Source: CAYLNK01 sp964384675
GTDB taxonomy: Bacteria; Acidobacteriota; Thermoanaerobaculia; UBA5066
Assembly (NCBI GenBank): GCA_964384675.1
Contig: CAYLNK010000202.1
Location: 1-12,204, forward strand
Length of the DNA stretch: 12,204 nt
Direction of reading: 5' to 3'
Below are positions 7,160 to 12,204 of the stretch, piece after piece. How positions within the stretch are numbered: the first letter of the stretch is position 1; every line of letters starts with the position of its first letter. Below the pieces are notes generated by a model. That model was not told where the DNA came from, did no database searches, and saw only the letters and a program-made list of their open reading frames with translations. The position numbers were made by a program, and so were the translations under genes.

Positions 7160-9346
7160 GTGCTGAGGTTCGAGGACATCCTCGAGACCGTGGAAAGCTA
7201 CCTCCCGAACGTCGACGAGGAGCTGCTGCGCCGTGCCTACGTGGTCTCCGCCCACGAGCATCGCAACCAGCTCCGCTCCTCGGGGGAGCCGTACCTCATC
7301 CACCCGCTCAACGTGGCGATGATCCTGGCCGAGATGCGGCTGGACGAGGTGTCCATCGCCACCGGCCTCCTCCACGACGTCCTCGAGGACACGGAGATGA
7401 CCCGGGACCGGCTGGAGGGGCTTTTCGGCCCCCAGCTGGCGGGCCTGGTCGACGGCGTCACCAAGATCGGCAAGTACGCCTTCACGTCGCGGGAGGCCCG
7501 CCAGGCGGAGACCTTCCGGAAGATGCTCCTGGCGATGACCGGCGACGTGCGGGTCATCCTGGTGAAGCTGGCCGACCGTCTCCACAACATGCGCACGCTC
7601 GAGCACCTTCCCGAGGACAAGCGGAAGGGGATCGCGCTGGAGACGATGGAGATCTACGCCCCCCTCGCCAACCGGCTCGGCATGGGGAAGATCAAGGGCG
7701 ACCTCGAGGACCTCTCCTTCCGTCACCTCCACCCCGACGAGTTCCAGTCCCTCTCCGCGGCGGTGGGCGAACGGATGAAGGCGTCGGCCGCGGTGGCCGA
7801 GGAGGTGCGCCGCGAGCTCCTGGAGCGGGCCACCACGGCCGGCATCGAGCCCGACGTCACCTGGCGGATGAAACGGTACTGGTCGATCCGCCAGAAGCTG
7901 ATCCGGCAGCAGATCCCTCTCGAGCAGCTCTACGACGTCCTCGCCTTCCGCATCCTGGTCGACTCCATCCGCGACTGCTACTCGGTCCTCGGCATCGTCC
8001 ACCAGGCCTGGCGCCCGGTCCCGGGTCGGATCAAGGACTACATCGCCATGCCGAAGCCGAACTTCTACCAGTCCCTCCACACGACCGTCGTGCCCGAGGG
8101 GAGCCCCCCGTTCGAGATCCAGATCCGGACCCGGGAGATGGACCTGATCGCCGAGAACGGGATCGCCGCGCACTGGAAGTACAAGGAGGGTCGGCTCGAC
8201 CCGCGGGTCGACGAGGCCCGCATCGCGCTCCTCCGGCAGATCGTGGAGACGTCGAAGGAGGTGTCGGACCCCCGGGACTTCCTGTCGTCCCTGAAGATCG
8301 ACCTCTACCCCGACGAGGTGTACACGTTCACGCCTCGAGGCGCCGTGTTCTCCTTCCCCCGGGGAGCCACTCCGGTCGATTTCGCGTACCGGATTCACTC
8401 GGACGTCGGACACCGTTGCATGGGCGCCCGGGTGAACGGGCGGCTGGTGCCGCTGAAGACGCCGCTCCAGAACGGGGACATCGTCGAGATCCTGACGGCC
8501 CCGGCGGCCAATCCGTCCCGGGACTGGCTGTCGTTCGTCGTGACCTCCCGGGCGAAGAACAAGCTCCGGGCCTTCATCCACTCGGCCGAGAAGGAGAAGT
8601 CCGTCGAGATCGGCAAGCGTCTCCTCGACAAGGAGCTGAAGAAGCTGAAGAAGAGCCTCCCGCGCCTCCTCGAGGGCGGGACGCTGGAGTCGCACCTGCC
8701 GGAGTTCGGCGTGGCGAAGGTGGAGGACCTCCTGGCCGACATCGGCTACGGCAAGGTCGCCCCGCGGCTCGTGACCGGCAAGCTCTACCCCGCCGAGGCC
8801 CCCCCGCCCACGCCCGAGAAGCCAGCCCGGGAGGGGACCTTGCAGCGGGTGGTCCGGAAGCTGCTCCCCGGCGGGCGGGGTGGGGGGATCCGGGTCAAGG
8901 GCGAGGGCGACCTGATGGCCACCCTGGCCCAGTGCTGCCAGCCCGTCCCGGGCGAGGAGATCGTCGGCTACGTCACACGCGGGAGGGGGGTCTCGGTCCA
9001 TGCCACGACCTGCCCCAACGTCCGGAACCTGCTCTTCGACCCGAGCCGTGAGATCGAGGTCCGCTGGGACAGCGATCCCAAGGACCTGGCCTCGTTCACG
9101 GTCGACCTCGAGATCCAGACCCACGACCGCCCCGGGATGCTCGCGAAGATCACCCAGGTGATCTCCGCGGCGAACTCGAACATCGCGTCGATCGAGGCCA
9201 GGACCAGAAGGGACGGAACCGCGACCATCGAGGGGAGCGTCACGACGCCCGACCGCAAGCACCTCGAGAAGCTCCTCGCCAACCTGCGGAAGCTGGACGG
9301 GGTGAGCCAGGTCCGGAGGAAGTTCAACCCTTCGCCTCCGGGCTGA
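7160..9346 (+). CDS. rel: Bifunctional (p)ppGpp synthetase/hydrolase (RelA/SpoT homologue)
   Basis: The enzyme makes and degrades the alarmone (p)ppGpp and is cytoplasmic and ribosome-associated. At 728 aa it is a full-length long RSH. The HD hydrolase domain keeps IHP (His48), LLHDVLEDT (70-78; HD at 72-73, ED at 76-77) and LADRLHNMRTL (137-147), so hydrolysis should be active. The synthetase domain has YDVLAFRILV (258-267), GRIKDYIAMPKPNFYQSLHT (289-308) and IQIRTREMD (320-328). A TGS domain (about 380-446, DLYPDEVYTFTPRG), helical linker, Cys-containing region CCQPVPGEEIVGYVTRGRG (592-610), and a C-terminal ACT domain (about 646-718, THDRPGMLAKITQVI) follow. The catalytic motif is RIKD, a variant of the RFKD typical of bifunctional enzymes. 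The GTG start matches the usual N-terminus (LRFEDILE) and appears leaderless. Confidence 0.97.
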   Translation: MLRFEDILETVESYLPNVDEELLRRAYVVSAHEHRNQLRSSGEPYLIHPLNVAMILAEMRLDEVSIATGLLHDVLEDTEMTRDRLEGLFGPQLAGLVDGVTKIGKYAFTSREARQAETFRKMLLAMTGDVRVILVKLADRLHNMRTLEHLPEDKRKGIALETMEIYAPLANRLGMGKIKGDLEDLSFRHLHPDEFQSLSAAVGERMKASAAVAEEVRRELLERATTAGIEPDVTWRMKRYWSIRQKLIRQQIPLEQLYDVLAFRILVDSIRDCYSVLGIVHQAWRPVPGRIKDYIAMPKPNFYQSLHTTVVPEGSPPFEIQIRTREMDLIAENGIAAHWKYKEGRLDPRVDEARIALLRQIVETSKEVSDPRDFLSSLKIDLYPDEVYTFTPRGAVFSFPRGATPVDFAYRIHSDVGHRCMGARVNGRLVPLKTPLQNGDIVEILTAPAANPSRDWLSFVVTSRAKNKLRAFIHSAEKEKSVEIGKRLLDKELKKLKKSLPRLLEGGTLESHLPEFGVAKVEDLLADIGYGKVAPRLVTGKLYPAEAPPPTPEKPAREGTLQRVVRKLLPGGRGGGIRVKGEGDLMATLAQCCQPVPGEEIVGYVTRGRGVSVHATTCPNVRNLLFDPSREIEVRWDSDPKDLASFTVDLEIQTHDRPGMLAKITQVISAANSNIASIEARTRRDGTATIEGSVTTPDRKHLEKLLANLRKLDGVSQVRRKFNPSPPG

Positions 9347-9360
9347 GGGCCTGTCGGCCC
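9347..9360 (+). terminator. Short GC hairpin directly after rel stop
   Basis: GGGCC (9347-9351) and GGCCC (9356-9360) form a perfect 5-bp stem with a TGTC loop, beginning at the base after the TGA. There is no U-tract, so it is at best a weak or Rho-assisted terminator or a 3'-end stabiliser. Confidence 0.25.
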
Positions 9361-9375
9361 GGCCGAGGCGGGAGA

Positions 9376-9408
9376 GGGGGCGGGGGCGGGGGCGGGAGTA
9401 GGGCCCCC
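9376..9408 (+). repeat. G-quadruplex motif between convergent rel and rpmB
   Basis: Three GGGGG runs (9376-9380, 9382-9386, 9388-9392) and a GGG (9394-9396), each separated by a single C, form a textbook quadruplex motif with 1-nt loops. A further GGG sits at 9401-9403. GGGGGC (9388-9393) can alternatively pair with GCCCCC (9403-9408) around a 9-nt loop. It lies in the rel 3' transcript; the rpmB transcript would carry the C-rich complement. Confidence 0.55.
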
Positions 9409-9436
9409 GGCTAACCCCGGACAGCCGCTTCCGGCG

Positions 9437-9631
9437 CTACCGGACGACCTTGGTGACCTTACCCGAGCGGAGGCACCGGGTGCAGACGTCCATGCGACGG
9501 GAGCCGCTCGGCACGGCGGCCCGGACGCGGCGCAGGTTCGGCCGGAACTTCCGGTTCGATACGTTGTGGGCGTGGCTGATGGTGTGTCCGGCCACCGCAC
9601 GCTTCCCGCAGATCTCGCATCCTGAAGCCAT
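9437..9631 (-). CDS. rpmB: 50S ribosomal protein L28 (bL28), zinc-ribbon form
   Basis: bL28 is a structural protein of the large ribosomal subunit. The 64-aa protein has the family features CEICGKRAVAGHTISHAHN (5-23), the basic stretch RKFRPNLRRVR (27-37), and the C-terminal CTRCLRSGKVTKVV (50-63). The pairs Cys5/Cys8 and Cys50/Cys53 form a zinc site, making this the Zn-binding paralogue type. In many bacteria that type is the one replaced by a cysteine-free copy under zinc limitation. The ATG start is supported by GAGGA about 8 bases upstream. It stands alone here, converging with rel and diverging from pilM; rpmG is not adjacent. Confidence 0.96.
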   Translation of the reverse strand: MASGCEICGKRAVAGHTISHAHNVSNRKFRPNLRRVRAAVPSGSRRMDVCTRCLRSGKVTKVVR

Positions 9632-9645
9632 CGATTCGTCCTCGC

Positions 9646-9675
9646 TTGACCGTGAATTCGACCGTGAGCTCGACC
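9646..9675. repeat. Two and a half copies of a 12-bp repeat in the rpmB leader
   Basis: On the plus strand TTGACCGTGAAT (9646-9657), TCGACCGTGAGC (9658-9669) and the start of a third unit TCGACC (9670-9675) follow each other with a 12-bp period. They lie within the presumed rpmB 5' untranslated region, just upstream of its Shine-Dalgarno sequence. The function is unknown; the number of units is small. Confidence 0.4.
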
Positions 9676-9690
9676 GACCGGGCCGGCGCT

Positions 9691-9706
9691 CGGCTCACCG
9701 GAGCCG
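9691..9706. repeat. 6-bp stem near the predicted rpmB transcription start
   Basis: CGGCTC (9691-9696) and GAGCCG (9701-9706) flank ACCG. Given the candidate rpmB -10 at 9715-9710, the predicted start falls around 9703, so the symmetry overlaps the start site. It may be an operator or part of a leader hairpin if transcription starts further upstream. Confidence 0.35.
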
Positions 9707-9709
9707 GGT

Positions 9710-9738
9710 ACTCTAGCGCTTCATCTTCTTGAAGGCAA
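9710..9738 (-). promoter_or_regulatory. Candidate promoter for rpmB
   Basis: On the minus strand TTGCCT (9738-9733) and TAGAGT (9715-9710) are spaced by 17 bp, each a 4/6 match to the housekeeping consensus. The predicted leader is about 70 nt and includes the 12-bp repeats. The 9632-9870 region holds no gene that I can support; it contains this promoter, the repeats and the pilM promoter. Confidence 0.4.
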
Positions 9739-9762
9739 CGGGATTCGTCGTTGATCCGCGTC

Positions 9763-9793
9763 TTGACAGGGCGGGGGGGAGGCGCGCGAAAAT
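9763..9793 (+). promoter_or_regulatory. Candidate promoter for pilMNO
   Basis: A perfect -35 TTGACA (9763-9768) is followed after 19 bp by GAAAAT (9788-9793), a 4/6 match to the -10. The spacing is longer than ideal, so an additional activator or a different -10 is possible. The leader to pilM would be about 70 nt. Confidence 0.35.
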
Positions 9794-9870
9794 GGAGTCA
9801 CTAGTAGGCGTTCCCGTTTCCTTTGAGGGCCCCGTATCGGTTCCGGAGCGTAAGGGAGGGAGACCGTACC

Positions 9871-10926
9871 GTGTTGTTCCGAAAGCCCAAGAACCTGGTC
9901 GGGCTCGACATCGGCTCCTCGGCGGTGAAGCTCGTGGAGCTGAAAGAGGGCAAGGAGGGGAAGTTCCACCTCGTCAAGGCGGGGCTGGAGAGCCTCTCTC
10001 CGGAAGCGATCGTGGACGGGGCCATCATGGACTCGTCCCTCGTCGTCGAGACGATCTCCCGCCTGCTCGCCTCGACTCAGGTCAAGAACTCGAACGTGGC
10101 CGTCTCCGTGGCCGGACACTCGGTCATCGTCAAGAAGATCCAGCTTCCGTCGATGCCCGAGGAAGAGCTGTCGGAGTCGATCCGCTGGGAAGCGGAGCAG
10201 TACGTTCCGTTCGACATCAACGACGTGTATCTCGACTACGTCGTCCTCGACCCCGGCGCGGCCGGAGAGACGATGAGCGTCCTCCTGGTCGCGGCGAAGA
10301 AGGAGAAGGTCGACGACTACAAGAACGTCGTCACCCAGGCGGGCCGCTCCCCGATGCTGGTCGACGTGGACGCCTTCGCGCTCCAGAACTGCTACGAGAT
10401 CAATTACGGAACGGACTCCACCCGGGTGGTGGCGCTCGTCAACCTGGGCGCCTCGGTCATGAACGTCAATATCCTGGCGCAGGGTCAGACCGTGTTCTGG
10501 CGCGACATCACCTTCGGCGGGAACCAGTTCACGGACGCGCTCCAGAAGGCGTACTCGCTGAACTTCGAGCAGGCCGAGGCCCTGAAGAAGGGTGAGCCCG
10601 TCGCCGGGCAGACCTCCCAGTCGATCCAGCCCGTCCTGACCGGCGTCTCCGAGGACGTGGCCGCGGAGCTGTCCAAGACGCTCGACTTCTTCCAGGCGAC
10701 CTCGGGAGCGGACCGTGTCGACACGATCCTCATCTCGGGGGGGACCTCGAAGGTCGCCCGTCTCGACGAGGTCCTGAAGGAGAAATTCGGGATGCCCGTC
10801 GAGGTGCTGAATCCGTTCCGCTCGATCACGGCGGACGAGCGCGAGATCGATCCGAAGTGGCTGGCGGAGGTCTCTCCGTCGCTGGCGATCGCGGTCGGGC
10901 TCGGCGTCCGGAAGCTGGGCGAGTAA
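9871..10926 (+). CDS. pilM: Type IV pilus assembly protein PilM
   Basis: PilM is a cytoplasmic actin-like ATP-binding protein that docks on the N-terminal tail of PilN and links the pilus motor to the inner-membrane alignment complex. The 351-aa protein has the actin-fold nucleotide motifs: phosphate-1 GLDIGSSAVKLVEL (11-24), DVDAFALQN (165-173), phosphate-2 VALVNLGASVMNVNIL (187-202), and adenosine loop ILISGGTSKVARL (286-298). The C-terminus SPSLAIAVGLGVRKLGE is typical for the family. The GTG start is chosen because the family begins with LFRKPKNLVGLDIG and GGGAGGGAGA (9854-9863) sits 7 bases upstream; a TTG at 9823 would add 16 atypical residues. pilN follows after 12 bases. Confidence 0.97.
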   Translation: MLFRKPKNLVGLDIGSSAVKLVELKEGKEGKFHLVKAGLESLSPEAIVDGAIMDSSLVVETISRLLASTQVKNSNVAVSVAGHSVIVKKIQLPSMPEEELSESIRWEAEQYVPFDINDVYLDYVVLDPGAAGETMSVLLVAAKKEKVDDYKNVVTQAGRSPMLVDVDAFALQNCYEINYGTDSTRVVALVNLGASVMNVNILAQGQTVFWRDITFGGNQFTDALQKAYSLNFEQAEALKKGEPVAGQTSQSIQPVLTGVSEDVAAELSKTLDFFQATSGADRVDTILISGGTSKVARLDEVLKEKFGMPVEVLNPFRSITADEREIDPKWLAEVSPSLAIAVGLGVRKLGE

Positions 10927-10938
10927 GAGGGGAGCGCG

Positions 10939-11613
10939 ATGATCAAGATCAACCTCCTCGCGGAAGCGAAACCCACCAAGAAGAAAAAGGGGGTCGCCGC
11001 GCTCGGCGGAGCCGGGCGTCTGAACGTCCTGCTCCTGGGTGCCGCCATCGGGATCGGGCTCCTCGCCGCCTTCATCCACTGGTACATCCTCAACGACGAG
11101 ACCAAGAAGCTGGAGGAGAAGATCCGGGTCGCCCAGGCCGAGGTCACCCGCCTCGAGTCGATCCTCAAGGAAGTGCGGGACTTCGAGGACAAGAAGGCGA
11201 AGCTCCAGAAGAAGGTCGACCTGATCAACCAGCTGAAGACGAACCAGCGGGGCCCCGTCCGCCTGATGGACGAAGTCTCGAAGGCGCTTCCCGACCTTCT
11301 GTGGCTCGAGAAGATGACCTACGCGGGGACGACCATCAACCTCGACGGGAAGGCGCTGAACCCGAACGCCGTCGCCAACTTCCTGGAGAACCTCAAGAGG
11401 GTCCCGTCGTTCCAGGAGCCGAAGGTCCAGAGCATCGATCGCGCCACCGGGGTCGGGGCCGAGCTCTACAACTTCAAACTGTCGTTCGTCTTCTCGAACA
11501 TCGACAAGACGCAGGGTGATCCTGCGGCGGCTGCTCCCGCCCCGAAGACGGCGGAGATGCCCTTCCGTCCCGGCGCCGCCGTCCCGGCGGCCGCCGCGGT
11601 CGCGGGCTTTTAG
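10939..11613 (+). CDS. pilN: Type IV pilus inner-membrane protein PilN
   Basis: PilN is a bitopic protein that binds PilM in the cytoplasm and PilO in the periplasm. The 224-aa protein starts with MIKINLL, the conserved INLL motif that inserts into PilM. A Lys-rich patch (11-17) precedes the single TM helix (about 29-50). A charged coiled coil (about 53-100) and a ferredoxin-like periplasmic domain follow, including LPDLLWLEKMTYAG (117-130) and a C-terminal strand FKLSFVFS (179-186). The last 30 residues (195-224) are a low-complexity Ala/Pro tail, longer than many PilN proteins have. The ATG is preceded by a good GAGGGGAG ribosome site. pilO starts 11 bases after its stop. Confidence 0.95.
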   Translation: MIKINLLAEAKPTKKKKGVAALGGAGRLNVLLLGAAIGIGLLAAFIHWYILNDETKKLEEKIRVAQAEVTRLESILKEVRDFEDKKAKLQKKVDLINQLKTNQRGPVRLMDEVSKALPDLLWLEKMTYAGTTINLDGKALNPNAVANFLENLKRVPSFQEPKVQSIDRATGVGAELYNFKLSFVFSNIDKTQGDPAAAAPAPKTAEMPFRPGAAVPAAAAVAGF

Positions 11614-11624
11614 GGAGGCCGGCG

Positions 11625-12204
11625 ATGGCGCTAGACCTGAAGCAGCTCGAAGGGAAACCCTGGTACTACGGCCTCAGCATCGGCGTGGCGGTCGGAGCGG
11701 CGCTGTACGCGATCGCGTACGCGTACCAGCCGAACTTCCAGGAGATGAAGCGGACGATCGAGACCAAGAAGAACGAGCTCGCGGCCCTCGAGCAGAAGAT
11801 CACCCAGGGGCGAGCCGCCGAGCGCCGGCTCCCCCAGCTCCGGGAAGAGGTCCGGCGCATCGAGCTCGACCTGCAGCGGCTCCTCCAGATCCTCCCCACG
11901 AAGCGGAACACGGAGGAGCTGATCAAGAAGGTCGAGAACCTGACGCGGCAGGGCGATTTCATCCTGAAGAAGTTCACGCCTCTGGAATACGTCAACAAGG
12001 ACTTCTACGCGGAGTGGCCCATCCAGATCCAGATCGACGGGACCTACCACAACCTGGCGCTCTTCTTCGACAAGATGGCGCGGTTCTCGCGCATCGTCAA
12101 CGTCGAGGACCTGACCATGACGGGGTATGCCGGCGCGCCGGGCGGCCGTACGCTGGACGCCAAGTTCACGGCCAAGACGTTCATCTACATCGGCGACCAG
12201 AACG
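11625..12204 (+). CDS. pilO: Type IV pilus inner-membrane protein PilO, 5' part
   Basis: PilO forms heterodimers with PilN in the periplasm and contacts PilP, connecting the inner-membrane complex to the secretin PilQ. The frame is open from the ATG at 11625 to the window end (193 residues visible), so the C-terminus is missing. A short cytoplasmic N-terminus is followed by a TM helix (about 13-34), a coiled coil (about 36-92), and a ferredoxin-like core with QGDFILKKFTPL (109-120), WPIQIQIDGTYHNLALFFDKM (131-151) and RIVNVEDLTM (156-165). GGGAGG at 11613-11618 gives a clear ribosome site. pilP and pilQ are expected to follow, by analogy with the usual pilMNOPQ order. Confidence 0.95.
   Translation, partial: MALDLKQLEGKPWYYGLSIGVAVGAALYAIAYAYQPNFQEMKRTIETKKNELAALEQKITQGRAAERRLPQLREEVRRIELDLQRLLQILPTKRNTEELIKKVENLTRQGDFILKKFTPLEYVNKDFYAEWPIQIQIDGTYHNLALFFDKMARFSRIVNVEDLTMTGYAGAPGGRTLDAKFTAKTFIYIGDQN

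Noticed and set aside
6440..9262. Long minus-strand frame antisense to rel (about 940 codons)
   Set aside because: Only its last 213 codons are a real gene (DedA). The rest mirrors rel and stays open because of GC-rich codon bias; its residues are low-complexity His/Asp/Arg/Leu with no family motif.
9459..9698. Minus-strand frame overlapping rpmB and its leader
   Set aside because: It is in a different frame from bL28, has Arg/Pro-rich content and no motif.
9823..9870. Upstream TTG start for pilM
   Set aside because: It would add 16 atypical residues; the GTG at 9871 has a strong ribosome site and fits the family N-terminus.
9632..9870. tRNA or small gene in the rpmB-pilM gap
   Set aside because: No cloverleaf or T-loop consensus was seen, and no short frame with a ribosome site and plausible composition.
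9721..11079. Minus-strand frame antisense to pilM
   Set aside because: PilM is unmistakable on the plus strand.
1..12204. CRISPR array, insertion sequence, integrase or attachment site
   Set aside because: No spaced direct repeats, transposase motifs or terminal inverted repeats were found by reading; gene content is core.

Overview
The window is a dense, very GC-rich bacterial chromosomal segment with strong G/C preference at third codon positions. That bias keeps several antisense frames open for kilobases. Rel, bL28, SecDF and a pilMNO cluster together point to a free-living Gram-negative-type bacterium with type IV pili. The style resembles Acidobacteriota or deltaproteobacteria-like lineages, but this is a weak inference from gene content and composition only.

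Layout. (1) 1-2121 (+): the C-terminal part of a large SMC/Rad50-like ATPase of the YhaN type, with two membrane segments inside its coiled coil; its start and Walker A lie upstream of the window. (2) 2118-2246: a promoter overlapping the previous stop codon, then a leader with a near-perfect 20-bp palindrome, leading into secD (2247-3884) and secF (3906-5141). Together they form the proton-driven SecDF subunit of the Sec translocon. SecF carries an extra helix-hairpin-helix-like segment in its periplasmic domain. (3) 5169-7081 (-): an operon of a DedA-family membrane protein followed, with a 4-nt overlap, by a DAACS dicarboxylate/glutamate symporter; it converges on secF. (4) 7082-7159: a 78-bp divergent control region between dedA and rel. 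Each gene has a -10 box 4-8 bases from a GTG start with no Shine-Dalgarno sequence, so both look leaderless. Each -10 is preceded by the same 10-bp box, so the two boxes form a perfect inverted repeat. (5) 7160-9346 (+): a complete bifunctional (p)ppGpp synthetase/hydrolase. (6) 9347-9436: a convergent 3' region with a hairpin and a strong G-quadruplex motif. (7) 9437-9631 (-): ribosomal protein bL28, zinc-ribbon form. (8) 9632-9870: a divergent intergenic region with candidate promoters in both directions. (9) 9871-12204 (+): pilM, pilN and the start of pilO, the inner-membrane alignment complex of the type IV pilus; the cluster continues past the window.

Most of the genes are core functions (secretion, stringent response, translation, pili). 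No mobile element, CRISPR array, tRNA or rRNA was seen. The points most worth a second look are the mirrored leaderless promoter pair at 7090-7159, the SecF insertion at about 4377-4520, the membrane-anchored Rad50-like ATPase at the left edge, and the structured secD leader.
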